Below, piece after piece: positions 7,082 through 16,440 of a stretch of DNA of 63,209 nucleotides. The translations under genes and the position numbers were made by a program. The notes beneath the pieces are model-generated. The model did no database searches, was not told the origin of the DNA, and worked only from the letters and a program-made list of their open reading frames with translations. This stretch comes from Oscillospiraceae bacterium (GTDB lineage: Bacteria; Bacillota; Clostridia; Oscillospirales; Acutalibacteraceae): NCBI GenBank assembly GCA_902802375.1, contig CADCLS010000002.1, positions 1 through 63,209 on the forward strand, in the 5' to 3' direction. Position 1 is the first letter of the stretch. Every line of letters starts with the position of its first letter.

Positions 7082-9484
7082 ATGGCAGATTATACTATTT
7101 CAAGATTGAAAGAAGATATAGAGCGTAAGCTTTCTCATAATTTCGGTGTAACGCCGAGTCAAGCATCGGATGAAATTTTTTATAAGGCTTGCGTGCTGGT
7201 GATAGTTGATATCATGCGCGAGTGCCGTGCAAAATTCAGAGAGCGTGTGGAAAAAAGCGAGGCTAAAACGGTTTATTACCTCAGTATGGAATTTCTTATG
7301 GGGCGCTCGCTTAAAAATAATCTTTATAATTTGGGGCTCACCGAGCAGATGCGTAAAGCCCTTGCAGCTTATAGGGTAAATCTTGATAGGCTTTATGAAC
7401 TTGAGCCGGATGCGGGTCTTGGTAACGGGGGACTGGGCAGACTTGCCGCCTGCTTCCTTGACAGCCTTTCTTACGGCGGATATTCGGCTATGGGGTATTG
7501 TATAAGATATGAACTTGGTATTTTCCGTCAGAAGCTTGTTGACGGCTGGCAAATGGAAATGCCCGATTTCTGGCTTCCCGGTGGTGAAGTTTGGCTTGAA
7601 GAGCGTCCGTCCGCCGCAGTTGATGTTCTGTTCGACGGTTATATTGACGACTGGTGGGATAACGGATATCACCATGTAGAACATAAAAACTATAATAAGG
7701 TGCGTGCAATCCCTTATGACCTCAAGGTTGCCGGTAAAGACGGTAAGACGATAGATGTTTTGCGCCTTTGGAGTGCTCAGTGCCAGGATTTTGATATGTC
7801 GGCATTTAATCAGGGCGACTATGTTCGCGCGCTCGAACAACGAGCTATGGCTGAGTCAATTTCAAAGATTTTGTATCCTGCTGACAATCATATTGAGGGT
7901 AAGTCTTTAAGACTTCGTCAGCAGTATTTCTTGGTGTCTGCTTCCATTCAGGATATTTTAGCTCGCCATATGCGCCGCTATAATACCCTTGACAATCTGC
8001 CCGATAAGGCGGCAATCCATATTAACGATACTCACCCGACACTTGCTATCCCCGAGCTTATGCGTTTGCTTCTTGACGAATGCGGATATTCCTGGGAAAA
8101 GGCGTGGGATATAATCGGTCGCACATTTGCTTATACAAATCATACCATTATGTCAGAGGCGCTTGAATGCTGGCAGGTAGATTTGTTCAGAGAGAGACTT
8201 CCCCGTATTTATCAAATAGTAGAGGAAATAGACCGCAGATATCGAGACGAGATAATTGAAAAGACAGGAGACTTCAACCTTGCAGAACGCACCGCGATAA
8301 TTCAGAACGGCGTTGTAAGAATGGCGAACCTCTGCGTTGCGGCGTGCCACAGCGTAAACGGTGTTTCAAAGCTTCACAGTGGTATTATTAAAGACGAATT
8401 ATTTAATGATTACTACCGCTTGACCCCGGAAAAATTCACCAATGTTACAAACGGTATAGCGCACAGGCGCTGGCTGTGTCAGTCAAACCCTGAGCTCAGC
8501 GGTTTAATTGAAGAGCTTATCGGAAAAGATTTCATTAAGGACGCCTCAAAGCTTTCAGGTCTGCTTAAATTTGCGGATGATAAATCGGTGCTCGATAGAC
8601 TCGACCAAATAAAACATAATAATAAAGTGCGTCTTGCAAATTATATAAAAGAAAACTGTAATATGACTTTTGACCCTGACAGTATCGTTGATATGCAGGT
8701 TAAAAGACTTCACGAGTATAAGCGCCAGCATATGAACGCACTGCATATCATAAGCGATTATTTATATCTTAAGAATAATCCAAACGCTGAGTTTATGCCT
8801 AAAACCTATATTTTCGGCGCTAAGGCGGCACCGGGTTATGCTTTCGCAAAAGAGATAATTCAGATGATTTACAAGCTTTCACAGCTTATAAATTCGGATA
8901 GCTCTGTAAATGATAAGATGAAGGTATTATTCCTTGAAGATTACAGAGTAACCCTTGCAGAGATTATGATACCTGCCGCGGAAATAAGTGAGCAAATATC
9001 TCTTGCGTCCACCGAGGCGAGTGGTACAAGTAATATGAAGTTTATGATGAACGGCGCGATAACACTCGGTACTGAGGATGGCGCAAATGTTGAGATTCAT
9101 TCTGCTGTCGGAGACGATAACATAATAATTTTCGGTATGCAGACGCCCGAAGTTTTGCATTTGCAAAAGCAGGGATACTGGCCTATGCAGTATTATAATA
9201 ACAATGCCGATTTGCGTGCGGCTCTCGATTTTATCGGGTCGGGCATCGGCGGTCAAAGATTTGATAATATCTATAATACTCTTAAAAATGTTGACCATTA
9301 TATGGCGCTTGCCGATTTTGCCGATTACTGTGCGGCACAGAAAAAAGCCGGTGAGATTTATGCCAATCGTGATAAGTGGAACAAAATGTCGCTGATAAAT
9401 ATCGCGTCTTCGGGCATTTTTGCGGCAGACCGTTCTATAAAGGATTATGCTGAAAACATCTGGAAAGTAAAGCCTGTAAAATAA
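7082..9484 (+). CDS. glgP: Glycogen/starch alpha-glucan phosphorylase
   Basis: An 800-residue GT35 enzyme that releases glucose 1-phosphate from glycogen or maltodextrin using phosphate. The pyridoxal-phosphate site is unmistakable: EASGTSNMKFMMNGA with the PLP lysine at about 653, followed by the GTEDGANVEI segment. The N-terminal DAGLGNGGLGRLAACFLDS and MEFLMGR blocks are also typical. Length is normal for the family. GGAGG at 7070-7074 is seven bases from ATG 7082; the ATG at 7076 is too close to it. The gene is alone between its own promoter and a strong terminator, with no other glycogen gene nearby. Confidence 0.97.
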   Translation: MADYTISRLKEDIERKLSHNFGVTPSQASDEIFYKACVLVIVDIMRECRAKFRERVEKSEAKTVYYLSMEFLMGRSLKNNLYNLGLTEQMRKALAAYRVNLDRLYELEPDAGLGNGGLGRLAACFLDSLSYGGYSAMGYCIRYELGIFRQKLVDGWQMEMPDFWLPGGEVWLEERPSAAVDVLFDGYIDDWWDNGYHHVEHKNYNKVRAIPYDLKVAGKDGKTIDVLRLWSAQCQDFDMSAFNQGDYVRALEQRAMAESISKILYPADNHIEGKSLRLRQQYFLVSASIQDILARHMRRYNTLDNLPDKAAIHINDTHPTLAIPELMRLLLDECGYSWEKAWDIIGRTFAYTNHTIMSEALECWQVDLFRERLPRIYQIVEEIDRRYRDEIIEKTGDFNLAERTAIIQNGVVRMANLCVAACHSVNGVSKLHSGIIKDELFNDYYRLTPEKFTNVTNGIAHRRWLCQSNPELSGLIEELIGKDFIKDASKLSGLLKFADDKSVLDRLDQIKHNNKVRLANYIKENCNMTFDPDSIVDMQVKRLHEYKRQHMNALHIISDYLYLKNNPNAEFMPKTYIFGAKAAPGYAFAKEIIQMIYKLSQLINSDSSVNDKMKVLFLEDYRVTLAEIMIPAAEISEQISLASTEASGTSNMKFMMNGAITLGTEDGANVEIHSAVGDDNIIIFGMQTPEVLHLQKQGYWPMQYYNNNADLRAALDFIGSGIGGQRFDNIYNTLKNVDHYMALADFADYCAAQKKAGEIYANRDKWNKMSLINIASSGIFAADRSIKDYAENIWKVKPVK

Positions 9485-9498
9485 ATGAATTGCAAAAC

Positions 9499-9524
9499 AA
9501 AAAACCGCCGACCGGCGGTTTTTT
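9499..9524 (+). terminator. Bidirectional terminator between glgP and PAP2 gene
   Basis: A GC-rich stem CCGCCG/CGGCGG (9505-9518) is flanked by six A on the left and six T on the right, so it can stop transcription from either side. The two neighbouring genes converge here. Confidence 0.9.
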
Positions 9525-9525
9525 G

Positions 9526-10170
9526 TTATTTGTTTATGAATAGCTTGAAAACCGATAGCAGAAATACTGAAAGTAAAATGCCTCCTAAAATATCGGTAAG
9601 CCAGTGTACACCCGATAAAAGCCTGCCTACAACAGTTATTACGCAAATAATCGCACAAACGGAAGATAAAATCTGTCTTGCGGTTTTATTTTTAATATAT
9701 TTCTCGAGAAGCATTAAAATACTTCCCATAATAACTACCGTAAGCACTGTATGTGATGACGGGAAAGAGCTTTCAGCTATCGTTTCGTCCGGTGCCAGCA
9801 TTGGGCGGAGGTTAACTGTTACCTTGTCAAAAAACACATATACAATGCCGAGTACCGCATAAAGTCCGCCGAGTGAGAGAATTTCCCTGTCAACTTTAAT
9901 CAGACTTTTTCTTTTTATCAGCTGTATTAACCCGACAACGGCAAAAATACCGCCGGAGGCTATCGCAAAAAGCCCTAAGACTTCTGTTACCTCAAACCAA
10001 GCCTCACTGCTTCCGAAAAAGTTTAAGGCGGCAAGGTTTAGGTGAGATAGACCAACCTCGCTTTTAAGCGGTCCTACTGCCCTCACATCAACTGTTTTTA
10101 AGATTATAATCAGTACAACAAACAATATAGCGGAGAATACCGGAAGTAAGTAATTTTGTTTTCGTTTCAT
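9526..10170 (-). CDS. PAP2 family membrane phosphatase
   Basis: A 214-residue protein with about six hydrophobic helices and the three acid-phosphatase signatures in order: KVTVNLRP, then FPSSHTV, then GRLLSGVHWLTDI (R, H and D of motif 3). Proteins of this kind dephosphorylate lipid phosphates such as undecaprenyl pyrophosphate or phosphatidate at the outer face of the membrane. The exact substrate cannot be read from the sequence. It lies 48 bases behind the aldo-keto reductase gene and may be co-transcribed with it. Confidence 0.88.
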   Translation of the reverse strand: MKRKQNYLLPVFSAILFVVLIIILKTVDVRAVGPLKSEVGLSHLNLAALNFFGSSEAWFEVTEVLGLFAIASGGIFAVVGLIQLIKRKSLIKVDREILSLGGLYAVLGIVYVFFDKVTVNLRPMLAPDETIAESSFPSSHTVLTVVIMGSILMLLEKYIKNKTARQILSSVCAIICVITVVGRLLSGVHWLTDILGGILLSVFLLSVFKLFINK

Positions 10171-10218
10171 AATATCAGTCCTTTAATAGTTTTGAGTTTT
10201 CAAGGGCACGAATTAGAA

Positions 10219-11220
10219 TTAAGAGTTTGTGCCAATGGATATTTTATCTATTTCAATCAGTTCTTCTTCAGTAAATGAAGTATTCTCTGCCGCTTTCACA
10301 TTATCGAGTATTTGGGACGGCTTTGACGCGCCAATTAAAACGGAGGTTATCGTGTCATCCCTTAAAAGCCACGAAAGCGCCATTTGGGCAAGAGTTTGCC
10401 CCCTTTTTTCAGCAATATCATTGAGCTTCTTAATTTTCTGAATTTTTTCTTCGGTGATATGTGAAGAGTTCAAAAACCGCCCGTCGGTTTTTACTCTGCT
10501 GTCATCCGGTATACCGCAGAGGTATCGGTTTGTAAGCATTCCCTGTGCTAAAGGAGAAAAACATATTATACCCTTTTTAAGGCGTGCTGAAGTTTCTTTC
10601 AGTCCGTTTCTTTCAATGTTGCGGTCGAAAATATTATAGCAGTTTTGGTTAATTATAAACGGTACTTTTAATTCATCGAGAATGGCAGTCGCCTTTTCCA
10701 ATGTGGCGCCGTTGTAGTTTGAAAGTCCCACATAAAGAGCCTTTCCGCTTTTAACTATCTGCGAGAGGGCAAGCATGGTTTCTTCAAGAGGTGTGTTAGG
10801 GTCCATTCTGTGATGATAGAATATATCCACATAATTAAGCCCCATTCTTTTAAGAGACTTATCGAGACTTGATATTAAATATTTTCTGCTTCCGCCGTCG
10901 CCGTAAGGACCATCCCACATATAATATCCGGCCTTTGTGGATATTATAAGCTCGTCGCGGTAAGGCATTAAATCATTACATAGAATTTTTCCAAAGTTGA
11001 TTTCCGCACTGCCTGCTTTCGGGCCGTAGTTGTTTGCAAGGTCAAAATGTGTAATACCGTTATCGAATGCGGTAAAGCACATCTCTTTCATATTATCATA
11101 TATACCGGTATCACCGAAATTATGCCAAAGACCTAATGAAACGGCAGGCAACATCAAACCGCTGTTTCCGCAGCGGTTATACTTTATTTTTTTATATCTG
11201 TTTTCACTTGCTGTGTACAT
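10219..11220 (-). CDS. Aldo/keto reductase (YghZ / L-glyceraldehyde 3-phosphate reductase-like)
   Basis: A 333-residue TIM-barrel NADPH oxidoreductase. The catalytic tetrad is present as D and Y in FDLANNYGPKAGSAE, K in IISTKAGY, and H in FYHHRMDP. The run GGSRKYLISSLDKSLKRM and the segment MDPNTPLEETM are typical of the AKR14 subgroup that includes E. coli YghZ, which reduces L-glyceraldehyde 3-phosphate and methylglyoxal. A detoxifying role is inferred. AAGGAG lies upstream of the ATG. It is transcribed away from the rlmCD-like gene end, with a 56-base gap that has a TATAAT box but no obvious -35. Confidence 0.88.
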   Translation of the reverse strand: MYTASENRYKKIKYNRCGNSGLMLPAVSLGLWHNFGDTGIYDNMKEMCFTAFDNGITHFDLANNYGPKAGSAEINFGKILCNDLMPYRDELIISTKAGYYMWDGPYGDGGSRKYLISSLDKSLKRMGLNYVDIFYHHRMDPNTPLEETMLALSQIVKSGKALYVGLSNYNGATLEKATAILDELKVPFIINQNCYNIFDRNIERNGLKETSARLKKGIICFSPLAQGMLTNRYLCGIPDDSRVKTDGRFLNSSHITEEKIQKIKKLNDIAEKRGQTLAQMALSWLLRDDTITSVLIGASKPSQILDNVKAAENTSFTEEELIEIDKISIGTNS

Positions 11221-11276
11221 AATCTTACACTCCTTAATCGTCGTAAGTTTTTAATTATACCTGGTGTAAACCGATA

Positions 11277-12635
11277 CTAATCGTACAAACCGTTTTCCCT
11301 CGTTAACACACATACCGTCTCGACATGCGCAGTTCTTGGGAACATATCGAACACAGTATATTCTTGAGGATTATAGCCGAGTGAAATGAGTATTTTTACA
11401 TCTCTTGCCAGTGTGGCCGGGTCGCAGGAAACATAGATAATTCTTTCGGGTGAAAAATCGTTTGCCACGGTATTAAGCAGAGCTTCGTCGCAGCCCTTTC
11501 TCGGTGGGTCAAGTATCACGACATCGGCTTTTTCGCATCTGCTTAATAGTGTATTTGCCGCCGTGGCGGCGTCACCGCATATAAACTCGGCATTTTCTAT
11601 GCCGTTTTGAGAAGCGTTTGTTTTGGCGTCTTCTACCGCCTCAGGCACTATTTCCACGCCTATGATATGCCGTGCGTCTTTTGCCATAGAAAGACCTATT
11701 GTGCCGGCGCCGCAGTAAAGGTCGATTATCGACTTACCTTGAGGCTTGGCATACTCTGCCGCTTTTTCGTATAGTTTTTCTGCCATATCGTGATTTACCT
11801 GATAAAAAGTAAACGGCGACAGGCGTATTTTTACCCCACACAGAACATCTGTAATATACGGCTTACCATATATTACGGTGTTTTTATCTCCGAGAATAAC
11901 ATTGTTTCTTTTTGTGTTGATATTTATTTGGACACTTTTAAGTTCTTCGCCGAGAAGGTTTTTAAGTTTTGCTGTAAGCTTGTCTTTATAAGGCAGGGAA
12001 GCGCCGTTTATTACAAGTACCACCATTATTTCGCCGCTTAACGCGCCTTTTCTTATGTAAAGGTGACGAAGAAGTCCTGTGCCTGTTTCTTCGTTATAAA
12101 CAGGTATATTGTATTGTTCGCAAAACTCCGATACACACCGGGCGATACCGTTAAAAACATCGGGCAATAAAGCGCAGTTTTTAATCGGTATTACTCTGTG
12201 CGAACGCGGCGCGAAAAAACCGGTCTCAAAGCTTGGCGCGAACGGGAATTGCGCCTTGTTTCTGTATTTGCCCGGTATATCTGCACCTACAATGCCGCCA
12301 CAGGGAATATCAACTCCGGCAATTCTTTTAAGAGCTTCTTTAACGCGCCTTTGTTTTATTTCAAGCTCCGAAGAGTAGCTTATATGCCTGAAAACACATC
12401 CGCCGCACTTGCTAAAATAGGGACAGTCATCATCCATTCTGAACGGCGATGGCGAAATCATTTTTTCAATTATGCCGTAAGCATAGCGTGGCTTTAGTTT
12501 TACTATTCTTGCCTTTACTTTATCGCCCACCGCGGTCATAGGTACAAATACTGTCATACCGTCCGCCTTGCCGATGCCCGACCCTTCTGCCGTTATATCG
12601 GTAATATCGAGAGTTACTATATCGTTTTTATTCAT
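11277..12635 (-). CDS. rlmD: 23S rRNA (uracil-5-)-methyltransferase, RumA/RlmCD family
   Basis: A 452-residue SAM-dependent enzyme that methylates uridine C5 in rRNA (or tRNA in some relatives). An N-terminal TRAM-type RNA-binding domain is followed by the Fe-S cluster cysteines in CPYFSKCGGC (about 71-80) with a fourth in IKNCALLP. The SAM motif is IDLYCGAGTIGLS, the catalytic region LDPPRKGCDEAL, and the nucleophile lies in VSCDPATLARD. Gram-positives carry RlmCD-type enzymes that modify U747 and U1939, and this is the best guess. It overlaps the preceding DUF5412 gene by four bases and ends the long minus-strand run. Confidence 0.9.
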   Translation of the reverse strand: MNKNDIVTLDITDITAEGSGIGKADGMTVFVPMTAVGDKVKARIVKLKPRYAYGIIEKMISPSPFRMDDDCPYFSKCGGCVFRHISYSSELEIKQRRVKEALKRIAGVDIPCGGIVGADIPGKYRNKAQFPFAPSFETGFFAPRSHRVIPIKNCALLPDVFNGIARCVSEFCEQYNIPVYNEETGTGLLRHLYIRKGALSGEIMVVLVINGASLPYKDKLTAKLKNLLGEELKSVQININTKRNNVILGDKNTVIYGKPYITDVLCGVKIRLSPFTFYQVNHDMAEKLYEKAAEYAKPQGKSIIDLYCGAGTIGLSMAKDARHIIGVEIVPEAVEDAKTNASQNGIENAEFICGDAATAANTLLSRCEKADVVILDPPRKGCDEALLNTVANDFSPERIIYVSCDPATLARDVKILISLGYNPQEYTVFDMFPRTAHVETVCVLTRENGLYD

Positions 12636-13045
12636 TTGTTATTATTTGTTATCTGTTCGGCAGTAGAGCCTTCACTGAAAATAGCAGTGCCTCTGCGACT
12701 GTCAAATTTATCCGTAAGCACATTAATCGGCAATTCGTTTATTATAATGCTGTAATCATTCTCCCAAAGAACATCGGCGGTATCAATACCGGTTTGCCAG
12801 TAAATGTTAGTGCGATGGTCCCCGTCTATTAGCTCGCCCCTTATTGCACTTCCCATATTGTTTTTCACAATATAAAAATCAACCTTCAATTTACCTGACG
12901 GCGATACACTTGAAAAGAGCAATTCGCCACTTGGTAAATCATTAATATCAGGCGTCAGAGACTTAACCGCAGAAATGGCGGTGTTCGCTGTAATAATCAG
13001 GAAAGCTAAAATATAAAGAACCTTTATCAGAATATTATTCTTCAT
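12632..13045 (-). CDS. DUF5412-like secreted/anchored protein of unknown function
   Basis: A 137-residue protein with one N-terminal hydrophobic segment (about residues 7-28), probably a signal anchor. The body shows a pattern known from DUF5412: LPSGELLFSSVSPSGKLKV, then AIRGELIDGDHRTNIYWQ, then DVLWENDYSIIINELPINV. The fold is likely beta-rich and outside the membrane. No catalytic residues are evident. It overlaps both neighbours by four bases, which suggests translational coupling with the membrane protein upstream. Confidence 0.7.
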   Translation of the reverse strand: MKNNILIKVLYILAFLIITANTAISAVKSLTPDINDLPSGELLFSSVSPSGKLKVDFYIVKNNMGSAIRGELIDGDHRTNIYWQTGIDTADVLWENDYSIIINELPINVLTDKFDSRRGTAIFSEGSTAEQITNNNK

Positions 13046-13842
13046 AATGTCACCTCAAAACTCGGTATTTCTTTATTAATTTTATCAACTGCGTTGTTAT
13101 AATAAGCCAAACAAAAACGGCAGTGTACGCAGTAAGAAGCCGAAAAATACGGAAATATAAAGATGTTCGGTATCACAAAAAGGCAGGCTAAAATATATCC
13201 TGAAAAACTAAGCATCAGCCATATAAAATCCTTCTTTGTGACCGACGAAATGACTTTTGATATGTGTAGGGTTTGAATAGGCGCCATATCCTCATTTGCC
13301 ACAAATAAAAACGGCGCAAGATAAAATTTCATCATAACGGCTATCAGCGATATAAAAGCCAGGATTTTGAGAAAAGCTGAAATACCTGACAGACCCGATG
13401 TCCAAAGTGGAATTTGTGCACCGAAAAGCTTAAAAATCCTGCCGTCTGCAATGATATCAACGGTAAATGAAGGGATGAGCAACAAAAATCCGTAAAAAAG
13501 CGCATTTCCCAAAACAGAAAAAGCGAATATAAGCGCGCGCTTAAAGTCTTTTCTGCACGAAAAGTATTTGAAAATAAGTATCGGCTCTGCCTCAGCTCCG
13601 AAAATAAAGCGTACCGTGAAATATATAAGGCCGAGCGTCAGCGGAATTATTAAAAACATCGTGATTAGCAGTAAAAAAGCAAAAGAAAAAACTGCACCTA
13701 ACACTGAATACACCATTTCATAGCAAATCTCGCATACAATAAATGCGAAAATATAAAGTGTGCAAGCTACCACACTGCCGGAATAATTCCCTTTAAGTGC
13801 GGTTTTGGCTGTTTTTTTAACTGCAACGGTTGATAAATTCAT
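13042..13842 (-). CDS. Integral membrane protein, DUF975-like
   Basis: A 266-residue protein with about six hydrophobic segments. The C-terminal pattern, a TLHISKVISS helix, KKDFIWLMLSFSGYILAC, then IPYFSASYCVHCRFCLAYYN-like residues, resembles DUF975 membrane proteins of Firmicutes. Function is unknown. It ends with a four-base overlap into the DUF5412-like gene and begins nine bases after pcrA. Assignment to DUF975 is by memory of the pattern and is tentative. Confidence 0.65.
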   Translation of the reverse strand: MNLSTVAVKKTAKTALKGNYSGSVVACTLYIFAFIVCEICYEMVYSVLGAVFSFAFLLLITMFLIIPLTLGLIYFTVRFIFGAEAEPILIFKYFSCRKDFKRALIFAFSVLGNALFYGFLLLIPSFTVDIIADGRIFKLFGAQIPLWTSGLSGISAFLKILAFISLIAVMMKFYLAPFLFVANEDMAPIQTLHISKVISSVTKKDFIWLMLSFSGYILACLFVIPNIFIFPYFSASYCVHCRFCLAYYNNAVDKINKEIPSFEVTL

Positions 13843-13851
13843 ATTATTCTC

Positions 13852-16194
13852 CTATAACACTTTGAGTTTGGCAAATGTCGCCATAAGCTTTTTAGTGCCT
13901 ACGCTTTCAAACGCTATTTCAAGTAATGTATCGTTACCCATAATCTTTGCAGATATAATCATACCTTTGCCAAAGGTTTTGTGTTCTACAGTTTGGCCGG
14001 GTGAATAATGCACTGTATCAGCTGGCTTTTGAGGTGTTCTGCTTATGAACGAGCTTGTGCTTCTGCCGCTTTGTGTGATTTTGTTTTGATATCCGTTTGA
14101 GTAATTTGTAAAGGTTGGCTCGGCTTCTTTTATAATGCAGTATTCATCAGGTATCTCCCTTAAAAACCTTGACGGAAGATTTCTGCCGGTTGAGCCGTAA
14201 AGCATACGGGTATTAGCGCGGGATATTGTCAGGTTTTCCTTTGCCCTTGTTATTGCAACATAGGCGAGTCTACGCTCTTCTTCTATCTCCTCGGGTCCGC
14301 CGTAAAGCGACTGCGTGCCGGGGAAAATGCCCTCTTCCATACCCACTAAAAACACATTCTTGAATTCAAGTCCTTTGGCGGAGTGCACAGTCATTAAAGT
14401 GACTCTGTCCTCAGAGCCGTCATACGCGTCAATATCGCTTACAAGAGCTATTTCTTCCAAGAAGCCGGAAAGCGAAGCGTTTTCTGTCTCCTGTTCGTAA
14501 AGGCTTACCGTATTGAAAAACTCTTTAATATTTTCAAGACGGTCCTTCGCTTCGTCTGTGTTTTCAAGAATAAGCGCGTTACGGTATCCTGTTTTTTGAA
14601 GTAGGCGTTCTGTAAGCTCTGAAAGGCTTAAATCTTCTTTTAATCCTATAAGCTCGCTTATAACGGAATAAAATTCGTTTAGTTTAACCGAGGCTCGCGA
14701 AAGGGTTGCAAACTCGTTATTTTCTGATATTACGCTTAACATACTTGTATCTTTAGCCGCGGCAATATCTTTTATTTTAGTAATTGTAGTATTTCCTATT
14801 CCGCGCACAGGCTCGTTAATAATTCTGGTTAGGCGTAAATCGTCGGCAGGGTTATTTATCACACATAGATATGCCAAAATATCTTTAATTTCCTTGCGGT
14901 CATAGAATTTCATACCGCCTATAATTTTGTATGGGATACCCGAGCGAGCCAAAACATTTTCAAAGCTTGCCGATTGGGCGTTCATTCTATAAAGTATTGC
15001 ATTTTCCGAAAATTTATATCCGCACTGAGAATTCTCAAGTATTTTATCGGCTACAAACCTTGCTTCTCCCCGTTCGCTTTCGGCAACATATACCGTTATT
15101 TTAGCACCGTTTCCGCTTTCGGTCCAAAGGGTTTTTCCTTTTCTGCCTAAATTATTCTTAATAACAGTGTTTGCGGCTGAAAGGATGTTGCCGGTTGAAC
15201 GGTAGTTTTGTTCGAGCCTTATAACCTTCGCGTTTTTGAAGGTCTGCTCAAAGCTCAGGATATTCTCAATCGTGGCGCCTCTGAAGCGGTAGATACTCTG
15301 GTCATCATCGCCCACAACACAAAGGTTTTTGTGCACCCCGGACAGAAGCCTTACAAGCTCATACTGCGCGTGATTTGTGTCCTGATATTCGTCTACCATT
15401 ATGTACTTGAACCTTGTTGCGTAATAATCAAGTGCGTCACTGCATTTGTTAAACAGCAAAACCGTATTGGCTATCATATCGTCAAAATCCATAGCGTTAG
15501 CTGCTTTAAGTCTCTTTTGATATTCGCGGTATAGCAGAGCTACGGTTTTATTGCGGTAATCATTCCCGGCAGTACTTTCAAATTCGGCAGGGGATATAAG
15601 CGAGTCCTTCGCATGAGATATTGCGGATAAAACGGACTTTGGCGTAAACATTTTTTCGTCAACTCCGGCTGACTTTATAATATCCTTCATAACACGCTTT
15701 TGGTCATCTGTATCGTATATGGTAAAGCTTGATGTGTAGCCTATCTCTTCCGCAAATCTTCTTAGTATCCTGCCGCAAATGCTGTGAAATGTGCCTGCCC
15801 ATATATTATCCGAAAGGTTTCCGAGCTTACTTTTTATACGAGCCTTAAGCTCGTCTGCCGCCTTATTTGTAAAGGTTATAGCCAGTATTTCCCAGTCTCT
15901 CGGAGGATTTACGGCATAAGAGGTTTCGGGCAAATAATCGCTTTTACCCGTTATATAATCCTCTGCCGCTTTGATTTCATCGTCAGTGAGTATCGGCGCA
16001 CGGTCACAAAGATATGCATTGCCGTATTTTATCAGATATGCGGTGCGGTTTACGAGCACAGTCGTTTTTCCGCTGCCGGCGCCTGCAAGCACCAAAAGCG
16101 GACCGTTCACCGTTGTAACAGCCTCAAATTGCCGCCCGTTCATATCCCTGAATTCGTATTCTATAAGTTTCTTGATCAGTTCTTTATTTTCCAT
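13852..16194 (-). CDS. pcrA: ATP-dependent DNA helicase PcrA (UvrD/Rep family)
   Basis: A 780-residue SF1A 3'-to-5' helicase acting in repair, replication restart and removal of RecA. Motifs in order: Walker A LAGAGSGKTTVL near residue 35, motif II VDEYQDTNHAQY, motif III VVGDDDQSIYRFRGA, EQNYRSTGNIL, MTVHSAKGLEF and VAITRAKENL. The C-terminal 50 residues (PGQTVEHKTFGKGMI onward) form the Tudor-like RNA-polymerase-binding domain typical of PcrA rather than Rep. It lies in the middle of the long minus-strand run, eight bases after the HPr-like gene. Confidence 0.96.
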   Translation of the reverse strand: MENKELIKKLIEYEFRDMNGRQFEAVTTVNGPLLVLAGAGSGKTTVLVNRTAYLIKYGNAYLCDRAPILTDDEIKAAEDYITGKSDYLPETSYAVNPPRDWEILAITFTNKAADELKARIKSKLGNLSDNIWAGTFHSICGRILRRFAEEIGYTSSFTIYDTDDQKRVMKDIIKSAGVDEKMFTPKSVLSAISHAKDSLISPAEFESTAGNDYRNKTVALLYREYQKRLKAANAMDFDDMIANTVLLFNKCSDALDYYATRFKYIMVDEYQDTNHAQYELVRLLSGVHKNLCVVGDDDQSIYRFRGATIENILSFEQTFKNAKVIRLEQNYRSTGNILSAANTVIKNNLGRKGKTLWTESGNGAKITVYVAESERGEARFVADKILENSQCGYKFSENAILYRMNAQSASFENVLARSGIPYKIIGGMKFYDRKEIKDILAYLCVINNPADDLRLTRIINEPVRGIGNTTITKIKDIAAAKDTSMLSVISENNEFATLSRASVKLNEFYSVISELIGLKEDLSLSELTERLLQKTGYRNALILENTDEAKDRLENIKEFFNTVSLYEQETENASLSGFLEEIALVSDIDAYDGSEDRVTLMTVHSAKGLEFKNVFLVGMEEGIFPGTQSLYGGPEEIEEERRLAYVAITRAKENLTISRANTRMLYGSTGRNLPSRFLREIPDEYCIIKEAEPTFTNYSNGYQNKITQSGRSTSSFISRTPQKPADTVHYSPGQTVEHKTFGKGMIISAKIMGNDTLLEIAFESVGTKKLMATFAKLKVL

Positions 16195-16202
16195 TTGAAG
16201 AG

Positions 16203-16439
16203 CTATTTTTCCTCATAAATAAATTTTTTGATTTTTCTCATCAGTTCGCCCGGCGCTTCGCAGTGAGCCACCATAATTACAGGCTTTGTGAGGTCAAGAC
16301 TGAACACACCCATAATTGATTTTGCGTTGATTACATACTTTCCGTACATAAGCTCTATATCGTACGGCTCGCTGTTTGCAATTTCAACAAATTCCTTTAC
16401 CGAACTAAAGTCTTTCAGAAATATGGTTTTTTCAAACAT
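16203..16439 (-). CDS. HPr-like protein lacking the catalytic histidine
   Basis: A 78-residue protein with the HPr fold signature INAKSIMGVFSL, including the serine (S41) that HPr kinase phosphorylates in true HPr. The region that should carry GLHARPA reads DFSSVKEFV, so the phospho-accepting His15 and its neighbouring arginine are gone. It therefore cannot pass phosphate in the sugar phosphotransferase system. A regulatory role like that of Crh is possible. No PTS genes lie nearby; it sits between an alkyltransferase-like gene and pcrA. A GGGGG site lies seven bases before the ATG. Confidence 0.8.
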   Translation of the reverse strand: MFEKTIFLKDFSSVKEFVEIANSEPYDIELMYGKYVINAKSIMGVFSLDLTKPVIMVAHCEAPGELMRKIKKFIYEEK

Positions 16440-16440
16440 A

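Noticed and set aside
7100-7840. Long open frame (246 codons) antisense to glgP
   Set aside because: Lies wholly opposite a certain gene, has no ribosome site or family pattern, and arises from codon bias of glgP.
8927-9658. Long open frame (243 codons) antisense to glgP end and overlapping the PAP2 gene
   Set aside because: Shadow of real genes; it crosses the strong bidirectional terminator and shows no motif.
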